DNA of 64,000 nucleotides, taken from assembly GCF_039543225.1 (NCBI RefSeq), contig NZ_BAABJI010000001.1:213193-277192 (forward strand). The letters run 5' to 3'. The stretch comes from Mucilaginibacter defluvii. GTDB lineage: Bacteria > Bacteroidota > Bacteroidia > Sphingobacteriales > Sphingobacteriaceae. Positions 7,498-16,588 of the stretch are shown here, piece after piece. The position numbers were made by a program, and so were the translations under genes. Within the stretch, counting starts at the first letter, position 1; each line of letters opens with the position of its first letter. Under the pieces are notes generated by a model. That model did no database searches. It saw nothing but the letters and a program-made list of their open reading frames with translations, and was not told where the DNA came from.

Positions 7498-8787
7498 CTA
7501 ATAAAGCAACCTGAATTTTATTGTCTGCTCAATCGCTTTCAGTTCATTTAACACCTGCGGATCGTAGCCGGTATTCACATCGGTAATAACATAACCTATT
7601 TGTGCATTGGTTACCAGAAACTCGCCTACTATGTTGATGTTGTGGCGGGCGAATACATCGTTTATTTTGGCCAATATGCCCGGTACGTTCTTGTGAATGT
7701 GTATCAGCCTGTGGGCGTTGTTAACACGCGGCGGCTGCAAATCCGGAAAGTTGCAACTGGTATGCGTTTTACCTTCGTTCATAAAAGCGATCACCCGTTT
7801 TGGGATAAAATCATCGTTGCGCGGGTTATGCTTGGGGTCGTCAAATATGATGATACCGTTATCGCAGGCGACTTCGGCCAATTTGCGGCTTTGTACCTTG
7901 CCAAAAATGCCGATCACTTTCAGTCTGCCTGCATTTTGCAACTGCTCCGGCGTGGGCTGGGTATCCTCACTGCAAAGCAGCACGCCGGCCTCGTGCAGGT
8001 AATCGTCCTCAATAGTATCCTTATGACGAATGTTGTAGCCTTCTTTTTTTAATTGAGCTAATGCCTCTTCATCAACGTTGCCTACAACCAAACATTTTAT
8101 CCTGTTTTTAGGGTACGATATTGCGCGCGGCAGTTTGTTGATGTATAAAAACTCATCAAAGCTCGGGGTAATATGGTCGGCCTTTTCAGCTACCGATTTA
8201 CGTTCGATGTTCTCGGTAAAGGCAAAGAACTTTTTGATCAGGCCTGATTCCTTTAGCTGGAAGTCAGAATAACCATCGCCGATGCCGTAAATATCGCCGG
8301 GCAGGTTAAGCTGTTTAAGCAATATCACTTTGCCACCTTCTTTAGATAGGGGATTTTCCCTGTCGTACCCAATGATGTTACCCTCTTCATCAAACACAAA
8401 GGTATTGGCGTAAATATTTTCCTTTTTGATGTGATACTCGGTAACTACCGGCGTAATAAATTCCTTAAAGCCGCCCGACACGATCAGCACACCATCCGAA
8501 TGGTTTTTAAAGAACACGGTATTGCGCGAAAAAGAACGGGAAACCTTCTTTTTAAGATGGCTTACCAATAGTTTAAGATGATCGCGGTTGGCTTGCAGCA
8601 ATTGTACACGGCGTTGCAGGCTCTCGCTGAAGGATAGCTTGCCTTCCATGGCCAGGTTGGTCAATCCCTCAATCTGCTCGTAGATGCTTTCCCTGTCCGG
8701 ATGCGATTTCAGCGATATGCGGGCAAGTTCGTCAAGGGCTTCCACCTGGGTAAAGGTGCTGTCAAAATCTATGATGAAGTAGTCCAT
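7498..8787 (-). CDS. serB: Phosphoserine phosphatase fused to a partial SerA and ACT domain
   Basis: The product is 429 residues. Residues 1-220 form a HAD phosphatase of the SerB type, with the nucleophile motif DFDST (Asp7, Asp9), IVSGG near 102-106, Lys153 and GDGYSD (170-175). Residues 230-330 resemble the N-terminal substrate-domain half of D-3-phosphoglycerate dehydrogenase (LKVIGIFGKVQSRKLAEVACDNG). The NAD-binding domain expected next is absent; the chain runs straight into NFPDLQPP (346-353) and a SerA-type C-terminal ACT domain (IHIHKNVPGILAKIN to FRLLY). It probably makes serine from phosphoserine in the cytoplasm. Serine binding at the ACT domain as feedback control is inferred. 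Confidence 0.85.
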   Translation of the reverse strand: MDYFIIDFDSTFTQVEALDELARISLKSHPDRESIYEQIEGLTNLAMEGKLSFSESLQRRVQLLQANRDHLKLLVSHLKKKVSRSFSRNTVFFKNHSDGVLIVSGGFKEFITPVVTEYHIKKENIYANTFVFDEEGNIIGYDRENPLSKEGGKVILLKQLNLPGDIYGIGDGYSDFQLKESGLIKKFFAFTENIERKSVAEKADHITPSFDEFLYINKLPRAISYPKNRIKCLVVGNVDEEALAQLKKEGYNIRHKDTIEDDYLHEAGVLLCSEDTQPTPEQLQNAGRLKVIGIFGKVQSRKLAEVACDNGIIIFDDPKHNPRNDDFIPKRVIAFMNEGKTHTSCNFPDLQPPRVNNAHRLIHIHKNVPGILAKINDVFARHNINIVGEFLVTNAQIGYVITDVNTGYDPQVLNELKAIEQTIKFRLLY

Positions 8788-8948
8788 TTGTTACTTTAAG
8801 GAAAGCGCAAATGTGCAATTTTTACGAGTTACTTCATAGTGTTAATGCTACAATAAGCATATTTAAATGCTTAAGTATGATATTGAAATTCAGGTAAAAC
8901 GTTATACCAATACCAGCATTTTATTATCTTCGCAAGGTATAAAAGCTG

Positions 8949-9635
8949 CTATTCGTTCAGGCGTTGCGGACGACGCTTTTCGGGTGGAAGCGTCTGATAT
9001 TTTTTGTACGAATCGTTGATATAGATCGTCAGTGATTGCTGGTCGTTGTTTTTAATGTCATCGTATTTCGGGCGGTACAACGTCATGAAGTTCTCCAGGT
9101 CCTCACCCTTTAACGGAACTACCGAGCTTACAAACTTGGGGTTGAAAGCACGGTCAATCTCCCGTTCCTGCACCTCGCGCTTAAAGTATTTTTTTAAGCG
9201 GCGCGCATTGCGTCCCTCGCGGCTAAACCAGCTTGAAGGCGACAGTGGGTATACCTTGCTTTTTTCATACACTTCAGGATATTCGGCCTCCGGGTCAAAA
9301 GCCTTGCGGGTGCCTGATATGTTTACCGTGTTCAGGCGTATTCCCTGCGGTGTTAAGCGTATTTTTTTAGGCGAAAGGTCGGTAATGTAAACGGTGTCCG
9401 CCGTATAGGTAGGCGCGCTGAAAACCACCAGGTGGCCCGATGCCGCCGTTATTTCAAAGTTACCGTTCTTGTCGGTAAGGGTCATTTGCTTGTTGGTCAG
9501 GTCGTGAACAAAAACCTCAGGTAAGCGTGTGTTGCCGCTGCCTTCGTAAACGGTGCCTTTCAGTTTATTTTGGGCGTTCACTGTGATAGTAGCAAGAATA
9601 AGTATCAGCGTAGCGGCAATAGGTTGCAGTTTCAT
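8949..9635 (-). CDS. Secreted CarboxypepD_reg-like domain protein
   Basis: The product is 228 residues with a signal peptide ending at TVNAQ. It has an N-terminal carboxypeptidase-regulatory-like beta-sandwich (KLKGTVYEGSGNTRLPEVFVHDL...LTDKNGNFEI) over about residues 23-110. The remainder is charged and rich in Lys/Arg, with no recognisable catalytic motif. Such proteins are frequent in Bacteroidota; function is unknown. It lies 161 bases upstream of serB on the same strand and appears to be its own unit. Confidence 0.8.
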   Translation of the reverse strand: MKLQPIAATLILILATITVNAQNKLKGTVYEGSGNTRLPEVFVHDLTNKQMTLTDKNGNFEITAASGHLVVFSAPTYTADTVYITDLSPKKIRLTPQGIRLNTVNISGTRKAFDPEAEYPEVYEKSKVYPLSPSSWFSREGRNARRLKKYFKREVQEREIDRAFNPKFVSSVVPLKGEDLENFMTLYRPKYDDIKNNDQQSLTIYINDSYKKYQTLPPEKRRPQRLNE

Positions 9636-9789
9636 AGTTATAGTAGTTACCTTGTAAATATAACCTGTTTACCGCTTATTGGTTTGTTATTTAACGTTTT
9701 TAACAGTTAGGTGATGTAGTCGGAAATTACATCAGCCACAATTTTACATTACACCTACCGGCTAATTACCACATCTGCACATTTACCCT

Positions 9790-9797
9790 TATCTTTG
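9790..9797 (+). promoter_or_regulatory. Putative -7 box of the pruA promoter
   Basis: TATCTTTG matches TAnnTTTG and lies 30 bases before the pruA ATG. No convincing TTTG -33 element is present. Confidence 0.5.
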
Positions 9798-9827
9798 CAT
9801 CCATATTAATTTGACTTACATAAAATT

Positions 9828-11456
9828 ATGCTTAAAGGATTTTTCAACGTCCCTAAGCCGCAGAACGAGCCTGTATTAAATTACGCTCCTGGCAGTGCTG
9901 AGCGTGCTTCGTTAGAAGCCGCGCTTAATGAGGCACGCGCTGTTGTGGCCGACATACCCATGTACATTGGTGCCCAGGAAGTACGCACCGGCAAAACTCT
10001 TGAACTGCGCCCGCCGCATGATCATCAACACCTGCTGGCCAGGTTTCACGAAGGTGACGCGAGCCATGTAACCGCAGCCATTGATGCCGCCCTGGCCGCC
10101 AAAGCCGATTGGGAAGACCTGGCCTGGGAGCAACGTGCCGCCATATTTCTGAAAGCTGCTGACCTGATATCCGGTCCGTACCGTGCTAAAATAAACGCGG
10201 CTACCATGCTGGGTCAGTCAAAAAATGCTTACCAGGCGGAGATTGACGCTGCCTGCGAATTTGCCGACTTTTTGCGCTTCAACGTAGAGTACATGACGGA
10301 AATCTATAGCCAGCAGCCCCCGGTATCGCCTAAAGGTATCTGGAACAGGGTAGAACAACGCCCGCTGGAAGGTTTCGTGTTCGCCTTAACGCCGTTTAAC
10401 TTTACCGCCATTGCCGGTAACCTGCCTGCCAGTGCCGCCATGATGGGTAACGTAGTGGTTTGGAAACCTGCTTATCCGCAAATTTTCGCGGCCAACGTTA
10501 TTATGCAGATATTTATTGAAGCTGGCCTGCCTGCCGGTGTTGTTAACCTGATTTATGTTGATGGCCCCGTTGCAGGTGAGGTGATCTTTAATCACCCTGA
10601 TTTCGCGGGTATACACTTTACCGGTTCAACCGGCGTGTTCCAAAACATCTGGCAAACTATTGGTGCCAACATCCACAAATACAAAACTTACCCGCGCATA
10701 GTTGGCGAAACCGGCGGTAAGGATTTTGTGCTTGCCCACCCAAGCGCTAATGCCGAGGTAGTAAGCACCGCCTTAGTACGTGGCGCGTTTGAGTACCAGG
10801 GGCAAAAATGTTCAGCTGCTTCACGCGCTTACATTCCTGCCTCATTATGGCCTGCGGTAAAAGAGAATGTGCAGCGCGACCTGGCCTCTATTAAAGTTGG
10901 CCCGGTTGAAGATTTCAGCAACTTTGTGAACGCGGTTATTACCGAGGTATCATTTGATAAACTGGCCAAATACATTGATGCCGCCAAGGCTGACGAAAAT
11001 GTTGAGCTGATTGCAGGTGGCGGTCATGATAAATCAAACGGCTGGTTTATTGAGCCAACCGTAATCCGTGTTAACGATCCGCATTATGTAACTATGTGCG
11101 AGGAATTATTTGGTCCGGTACTTACCGTTTATGTGTACGAGGATGATAAGTTTGAAGAAACTATGGATATCCTTGATAAAACATCTATTTACGCGCTTAC
11201 AGGTTCCATCATAGCACAGGACAGGTATGCCATTGCACGGGCAACACAGCGCCTGCGTAACGCTGCCGGTAACTTTTATATTAACGATAAACCGACCGGC
11301 GCCGTAGTTGGCCAGCAGCCATTTGGTGGTGCCCGTGGTTCAGGTACTAATGATAAGGCCGGTTCAATGATCAACCTGCTGCGCTGGGTATCTCCACGCA
11401 CTATCAAGGAAACTTTTGATTCGCCAAAGGATTACCGTTATCCGTTCTTAGGATAA
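9828..11456 (+). CDS. pruA: 1-pyrroline-5-carboxylate dehydrogenase
   Basis: The product is a 542-residue stand-alone aldehyde dehydrogenase. It oxidises glutamate gamma-semialdehyde (from proline or ornithine) to glutamate with NAD. Catalytic residues are visible as Glu294 in VGETGGKDF and the nucleophile Cys328 in GQKCSAASR. FALTPFNFTAIAGNLPASAA and the C-terminal QQPFGGARGSGTNDKAG are typical of the P5CDH subfamily. The length matches the eukaryote-like single-domain form, not the PutA fusion. No proline dehydrogenase gene is adjacent. A strong terminator follows the stop. Confidence 0.96.
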   Translation: MLKGFFNVPKPQNEPVLNYAPGSAERASLEAALNEARAVVADIPMYIGAQEVRTGKTLELRPPHDHQHLLARFHEGDASHVTAAIDAALAAKADWEDLAWEQRAAIFLKAADLISGPYRAKINAATMLGQSKNAYQAEIDAACEFADFLRFNVEYMTEIYSQQPPVSPKGIWNRVEQRPLEGFVFALTPFNFTAIAGNLPASAAMMGNVVVWKPAYPQIFAANVIMQIFIEAGLPAGVVNLIYVDGPVAGEVIFNHPDFAGIHFTGSTGVFQNIWQTIGANIHKYKTYPRIVGETGGKDFVLAHPSANAEVVSTALVRGAFEYQGQKCSAASRAYIPASLWPAVKENVQRDLASIKVGPVEDFSNFVNAVITEVSFDKLAKYIDAAKADENVELIAGGGHDKSNGWFIEPTVIRVNDPHYVTMCEELFGPVLTVYVYEDDKFEETMDILDKTSIYALTGSIIAQDRYAIARATQRLRNAAGNFYINDKPTGAVVGQQPFGGARGSGTNDKAGSMINLLRWVSPRTIKETFDSPKDYRYPFLG

Positions 11457-11473
11457 TCGGCTTCGTGATAAAT

Positions 11474-11511
11474 AAAAAAACTCCCTTGCCATGCGGTAAG
11501 GGAGTTTTTTT
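11474..11511. terminator. Bidirectional intrinsic terminator after pruA
   Basis: A-run, ACTCCCTTGCC, an ATGC loop, GGTAAGGGAGT, then a T-run: a GC-rich stem flanked by A7 and T7 between convergent genes. Confidence 0.92.
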
Positions 11512-11530
11512 ATGCCTGGATGCAGTCGGC

Positions 11531-12859
11531 TTATTTTTTCAGCTTTAGTTTCGAGATAATATATTCGCTCACCTTTTTACCCTGAATAGCGCCCTGGTCG
11601 ACACTGTTTCTGTAGTGTATCCCACCATAAAAACGACTGATCGAAGCCTCATCTGCCGCCTGTACAAATGATTTAAAATCGCGTTTCATGCCGATGTAGC
11701 GCAAATCGCTGGTATCCTGAAAGGCAAAGTTATCCCCAAACAAATGTGTAAGCATAACCGCTGCCGCACGTGTAATGGTGCTGTGTCCGCTCGGATATTC
11801 CGGGAAGGGCGGGGTTTGCAGGCACGGAGTCCATTCGGCATCTATCTTATCATTAATTACCGTAACGGGACGTACATAATTAGTTTCATACTTGGTATTC
11901 CAGCAGCAAATAAAGGCATCATACATGCCTATCGAAGTCAGGGCGTATGCTTGCGCTGTTTTTACAGCGTTGGCTTTGTTTTTTTTGCAGGCAATGGCGG
12001 TTATGCCTATCCAGTGGCCGCCGGGTGTTATCTTTTTGTTGGCAAAGGTCATGTGTCCGGCATGTTCCAACACAAACGGATTATCATCCCAATAACGGGC
12101 AATATCCTTTTGCTCATCGGTCAGCTTCTTACTTGTCTCGTATACCTCTACATTCTGTTTAAAATAAGCGCTGTTCTTATCCTCACTATATGGTGGCGGC
12201 GGAGGGATGCTTACACGGTCAGATGAATCAAGCACAAAAGTTTTCATCGTTCCCCAGCAATATTCTACACCGTCCAGGTAATCGGGTGCGGTAGGGCGCC
12301 ATTTACCCGGAGCCTGGCTGCCCAAAAATTTAGGTTTGCCACGGGTTTGCAAGTAATTGTCCTTCACCAAACGTTTAATAATCACCTTAGCCACGGTATC
12401 GCCAAAGGCGATGGAACGCGCATAGGTCGAGTCGTCCATTGTGCTTTTAAAGCGATTATGTAAGCCTTCTTCGTACGCCTTTAACGAGTCGACAGAAAAA
12501 GTAACCTTACGCGCCACACTAAAAAAAGCCCGCGTGGCAGCCAGGGTAAAGTTGTAAGTTTTGCCCTTGTCCGGTTCAGGCATTTTACCAAACCCTTGTA
12601 GTTGTTCGGTTAATGACAGGTAATCAGGCTGTTCAAAACGTATAGCCTCATACGACGCCAGCGAGGCATAAGCATAGATACGACTGGCTACCGGTGGTGT
12701 GAATACATCATAAATAATCAGTTGCGTTAATTTATCCTCATTTTGATGCACAATGTCGGCATCGTCAATTTTTTTGGAAGATGCCTTTTTATCCTGCCGG
12801 CAGGCATAAAGGAAAGTAGCGGCAAATAATAAGATGGTAAGGGTTTTACTGATCTTCAT
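11531..12859 (-). CDS. PAP2 / vanadium haloperoxidase-like lipoprotein
   Basis: The product is 442 residues. The N-terminus MKISKTLTILLFAATFLYAC is a lipoprotein signal with lipid-attachment cysteine at the end. The C-terminal half holds the three PAP2/vanadate-binding motifs: KYETNYVRP, the core YPSGHS (residues 356-360 = PSGHS) and SRFYGGIHYRNSVDQG. This fold serves both acid phosphatases and vanadium-dependent haloperoxidases. The long N-terminal helical domain resembles the haloperoxidase-type subgroup, but the sequence alone does not decide the chemistry. It begins 8 bases after the FG-GAP gene and is the last gene of the susCD transcript unit. Confidence 0.88.
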   Translation of the reverse strand: MKISKTLTILLFAATFLYACRQDKKASSKKIDDADIVHQNEDKLTQLIIYDVFTPPVASRIYAYASLASYEAIRFEQPDYLSLTEQLQGFGKMPEPDKGKTYNFTLAATRAFFSVARKVTFSVDSLKAYEEGLHNRFKSTMDDSTYARSIAFGDTVAKVIIKRLVKDNYLQTRGKPKFLGSQAPGKWRPTAPDYLDGVEYCWGTMKTFVLDSSDRVSIPPPPPYSEDKNSAYFKQNVEVYETSKKLTDEQKDIARYWDDNPFVLEHAGHMTFANKKITPGGHWIGITAIACKKNKANAVKTAQAYALTSIGMYDAFICCWNTKYETNYVRPVTVINDKIDAEWTPCLQTPPFPEYPSGHSTITRAAAVMLTHLFGDNFAFQDTSDLRYIGMKRDFKSFVQAADEASISRFYGGIHYRNSVDQGAIQGKKVSEYIISKLKLKK

Positions 12860-12867
12860 AGTATATA

Positions 12868-15800
12868 TTATTTCAAGGCGATGCTTCGGCTTTGACCTTT
12901 GTTATTGGTTACGGTAACGGCTGATACATTTTTGCCCAGGGTTAAAAACCTGCCCGATTGCGAAAGGAACGATGAGCCATAATAAAACTCTTGCTTTTGC
13001 TGTTTGCCATCCTGGTAGCTGATCTTAGCGCTCCTGTCATCCGGTTTAATAGCTATGTTGCGTACAGGTTTGTTCAATTGCAATACCTGCAATTTGCCGC
13101 GGTGCTGGGTGGAAGCAATTAAATAACCGCCTTTGCTGTTTTGTAGTTTGGCAAGCGCCTTACCATTCCCCGGCAGATAAATACCGCTTTGCATAATGGA
13201 GAGAGGGGTAAAGTTGCCTTTGCCATCGCCTTTTAAAAGGAGTCCGTTAAGCGCGTCGTAACGCCCGGTTGAAACCTCGGTGCCATAATTATTGCCATTG
13301 ATAACCACATCGAGGTTGCCATCGCCGTCAAAATCATCAGCCACCATGCCGTTAAGCACTGATATTTGTGCCATTTGCGGCAACGGAATAATGGTGAATT
13401 TGCCATTGCCATCATTGCGCAAATAGCACGATTGCATGGTGTTGGCGCTTAATTTAATGGCACTTTCGCGCTGTTCGGGCGTAAGTAACTCGTCCATAGT
13501 CGCGGTGGCGAAAGAGCGGTAATTGGTATATCTTTTTTTAAAGCTGATATTTTGCTTGAGCAGGTCATCACGGCCTACAGCAGGGTATTCCCGTTTTACA
13601 CCGTTCGAGTCTGGGAAATAAATAGATGGTATTACCCCGAAACTGCCGTTCTTATCAAAATCCTTCGCGATAACAGATACCGGGTATTTTTCGCTGGCCT
13701 GGTAAATGGTATTGGTACCGCCGTTGCCCACAATGTAGTCCATACGGCCGGTGTGCCTGAAATCGCCGGCTACAATGGTATTCCACCAGCCGGTTCTATT
13801 TTCAATGCCCGATGATGCGGTTACATTTTCAAACTTGCCGCCTTTGTTAGCCAAAAAAGTTACCGGCATAAATTCACCGGCCAATATCAGGTCGGGTTTG
13901 TTGTCGTTATTAAAATCGCTGAACAGCGCATCGCAAACCATGCCGATGTTGAGCAGGGCAGGGGCTACTTCTTTGGTAACATCTGTAAATTTAACCTGCC
14001 CGTTCTGGCTGTCGTTCCTCAATATAAAGCTCGATACCGGTTTAGGATAATTCCACGGCGATACCCGGCCGGAAACAAACAGGTCGGGCTTGCCATCCTG
14101 GTTATAGTCGCAAGCACGAACACATAGCTTGCTGGTAGTATTCGCAGGCAGGGCATTGTTAGCAAGTGTAAAATTGCTTTTGCCATCGTTTACATAAAAT
14201 CTATCCTGGTAAGCGACGCTTTCGGGCCCTTCATGGTAGCCGCCGCTGCTGGCGTAAAGGTCAAGGTCGCCATCGCCGTCGGCATCAAACAACAACAAGC
14301 CTTCGTCCTTATAGTTGCTTTTCATATCAGCGGTTTGCTTGCTGAAGGCCTGCTGTATAAATTTTCCGTTGGCTTGTTGTAAAAGTATCTGAGCAGGGTT
14401 GTACAGACTGCCACCGATAATCATATCCTCAATGCCGTTTCCGTCAACATCACCCACCGCCAGCGCCGGACTATACTCCGAAAACTTATGCGGCAATAAT
14501 TTCTGGATATTAAAGTCGATAAAATCCATATCCTGATTTACATACTTTATGCCGAGCGAATCTGTAACTTCATTAAACAGCGGCTGCACGGTTTGTTTGT
14601 AACCCCAGGTGAAGGGTTGTTTCGCATTAGATTGTTTTACAGTTAATTTAGCATCGGCCTTAACACTAACCAGTTTTTGGCATTTGTTGATGCCCGGCCA
14701 TTTAATAATAACCGAATCTACTTTAGCTACTTTCCCTAAGCCAAAGTGCGCGGTACCTTCAAGGCTTGATACATAACCACGGTAAGGCGTATTTTCATAA
14801 ACCTGCGTTTTGCCATGATCGTAATAGATTTCTGCCGTGGCACCCAGGCCGTTTACATTAAACTTATCGCCCACAAAGCTGATCTTTAGGTAATGCTGAT
14901 TGGCCAGCTTTTCCTTATCATCCCTTGAGGTATTACGGTATACCGATGCTTCGTCATTAATATTGTTTATCACCACATCCAGGTCGCCATCGTTATCCAG
15001 ATCAGCATAAACGCCGCCGCTCGAAAAGTTTTTTACCTCAAATCCCCAGTCCTTGCTTACATCCTGAAAGGTTAGATCGCCGTTGTTCAGGTAAGCGTAA
15101 TTGTGCAGTTTGATCTGCGGTATCTGGGCCAATATTTCCTTTTTAGATGCTACAGAATAGGCACGCTGGCGGTAGGCCATGAAATCATGGTCGGATACAT
15201 CCTTGGGGAAACCGTTGGTGATAATCACATCGCGGTAGCCGTCATTATTATAATCGGCTACAAGCGGTGTCCAGCTCCAGTCTGTTTGTGCAATGCCGCT
15301 TAAAAAACCGATCTCGGCAAATGCAGGAGCCCCGGGCTTTCCGTTCACTATCCGCGGCCCCTGGTTCAATTGCAGGGTGTTGCGCACGTACTGGTATTGC
15401 GTAGTATAATTATCAAAGTTTTGATAGGTTTGATACATGTTGGGCCCGAGCATCATCTTTTTACGATAGTTATCCTCTGGGTTCATGTCCAGTTCTATTA
15501 CATCGGGCAGTCCATCATTATTAATGTCGATCACATCCTGACCCATGGCGTTATAAGCGGTATGCTTAAAATATTCCATCGAACGGTCGGTAAATGTGCC
15601 GTCGTGATTGTTGATGAACAGGATATTGCTGGATATAAAGTCATTAGATACATAAATGTCCTTCCAGCCATCGTTGTTAATATCAACGGTTGATGCGCCA
15701 TGCCCGTAGCCGTCGCGCGTAACACCTGCTTGTACCGTTATATCAGTATATACCGGGTGTTTAAACTTATCGTTCCAATCGTTTCGGTATAAGCGGCCTG

Positions 15801-16446
15801 ATTTACGGTCGGGCTGGTAAAAATCCTTGCCGAATATGCTGGGGTTATAGGTAGCGGTAGCATTATTTACGGTGAGGTACATATCCAGGTCGCCATCGTT
15901 ATCGTAATCAAAAAAGCTGGCCATGGCTGACTGCTCGCTCATATTTAAACCGTATTCAGCCGCCATCTCCTTAAAGCGCGGAACACCATCGGTAGTTTTG
16001 CCCTGATTAACGTATAGTAAATTGGTGCGTAACTTAGGGTTGGCCAAAATAGCGCTGCAAACATACAGGTCGAGCCATCCGTCGTTATTGATATCGATAA
16101 CGGCCACGCCGCGCCCCCAGTGGCCAGCACCATCAACGTTAGCGGTTTTGGTAACGTCTTCAAACTTAAGATCGCCGCGGTTGAGGTACAGTTTATTGGC
16201 TACCATGTTGCCGGTAAAATAAATATCGGGCAGCCCATCATTATTAAAATCGCCGATACCTACGCCACCGCCGTTATATACGTTTACCACATCCATCGGG
16301 TTAATGGAGTCAGTCTCGATAATATCGTTACGAAAATGTATGCCGGTATGGTCGGATGACATATCCTCAAAAAGCGTATCAGGCTTTTGGCAGGCACAAA
16401 ACAGCAGCAGCAATACCGCTAAAAGCGAGTTGTAAAGTTTAATCAT
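12868..16446 (-). CDS. FG-GAP/VCBS repeat lipoprotein with ASPIC/UnbV domain
   Basis: The product is 1192 residues. The signal peptide ends LLLLFCACQKPD, a lipobox. It carries many calcium-binding FG-GAP/VCBS blades with repeated DxNxDGxxD motifs (DFNNDGLPDIYF, DINNDGWLDLYV, DLDNDGDLDVVI, DFDGDGNLDVVI), in two groups that suggest two beta-propellers. Between them is an ASPIC/UnbV domain (about 520-600: NGLGATAEIYYDHGKTQVYEN, HFGLGKVAKVDSVIIKWP). Related proteins resemble CRTAC1 and are common next to SusCD pairs. Role is unknown; a surface ligand-binding or scaffold function is inferred. It sits 143 bases downstream of susD behind a stem-loop. Confidence 0.9.
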   Translation of the reverse strand: MIKLYNSLLAVLLLLFCACQKPDTLFEDMSSDHTGIHFRNDIIETDSINPMDVVNVYNGGGVGIGDFNNDGLPDIYFTGNMVANKLYLNRGDLKFEDVTKTANVDGAGHWGRGVAVIDINNDGWLDLYVCSAILANPKLRTNLLYVNQGKTTDGVPRFKEMAAEYGLNMSEQSAMASFFDYDNDGDLDMYLTVNNATATYNPSIFGKDFYQPDRKSGRLYRNDWNDKFKHPVYTDITVQAGVTRDGYGHGASTVDINNDGWKDIYVSNDFISSNILFINNHDGTFTDRSMEYFKHTAYNAMGQDVIDINNDGLPDVIELDMNPEDNYRKKMMLGPNMYQTYQNFDNYTTQYQYVRNTLQLNQGPRIVNGKPGAPAFAEIGFLSGIAQTDWSWTPLVADYNNDGYRDVIITNGFPKDVSDHDFMAYRQRAYSVASKKEILAQIPQIKLHNYAYLNNGDLTFQDVSKDWGFEVKNFSSGGVYADLDNDGDLDVVINNINDEASVYRNTSRDDKEKLANQHYLKISFVGDKFNVNGLGATAEIYYDHGKTQVYENTPYRGYVSSLEGTAHFGLGKVAKVDSVIIKWPGINKCQKLVSVKADAKLTVKQSNAKQPFTWGYKQTVQPLFNEVTDSLGIKYVNQDMDFIDFNIQKLLPHKFSEYSPALAVGDVDGNGIEDMIIGGSLYNPAQILLQQANGKFIQQAFSKQTADMKSNYKDEGLLLFDADGDGDLDLYASSGGYHEGPESVAYQDRFYVNDGKSNFTLANNALPANTTSKLCVRACDYNQDGKPDLFVSGRVSPWNYPKPVSSFILRNDSQNGQVKFTDVTKEVAPALLNIGMVCDALFSDFNNDNKPDLILAGEFMPVTFLANKGGKFENVTASSGIENRTGWWNTIVAGDFRHTGRMDYIVGNGGTNTIYQASEKYPVSVIAKDFDKNGSFGVIPSIYFPDSNGVKREYPAVGRDDLLKQNISFKKRYTNYRSFATATMDELLTPEQRESAIKLSANTMQSCYLRNDGNGKFTIIPLPQMAQISVLNGMVADDFDGDGNLDVVINGNNYGTEVSTGRYDALNGLLLKGDGKGNFTPLSIMQSGIYLPGNGKALAKLQNSKGGYLIASTQHRGKLQVLQLNKPVRNIAIKPDDRSAKISYQDGKQQKQEFYYGSSFLSQSGRFLTLGKNVSAVTVTNNKGQSRSIALK

Positions 16447-16532
16447 GCACGTTTATAATTAGGACAGGCGGCCTGGCGGCTACCTCTTCAAAATTAAAAG
16501 GTATTTTTAAATAAGCAAGTGGTTATTAAGCC

Positions 16533-16569
16533 AAAAGAGGCCCCTCTTTTATGGAGAGCGGCCTCTTTT
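16533..16569 (-). terminator. Stem-loop between susD and the FG-GAP gene (possible attenuator)
   Basis: Perfect 10-base arms AAAAGAGGCC (16533-16542) and GGCCTCTTTT (16560-16569), with a further CTCT/AGAG pair inside. On the minus strand the hairpin is followed by only four U, so partial termination or 3'-end protection of the susCD transcript is more likely than full termination. Confidence 0.7.
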
Positions 16570-16588
16570 GTATTAAGGTTTTCGGCTA

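Noticed and set aside
8867..9019. A 50-codon forward reading frame with a TATCTTCG promoter-like box (8925-8932) inside it
   Set aside because: It overlaps the end of the CarboxypepD_reg gene on the other strand, has no recognisable features, and the box lies within the frame, not ahead of it.
11531..12859. Firm call as vanadium haloperoxidase
   Set aside because: The PSGHS and flanking motifs are shared by PAP2 phosphatases and haloperoxidases; no sequence feature visible to me separates them.
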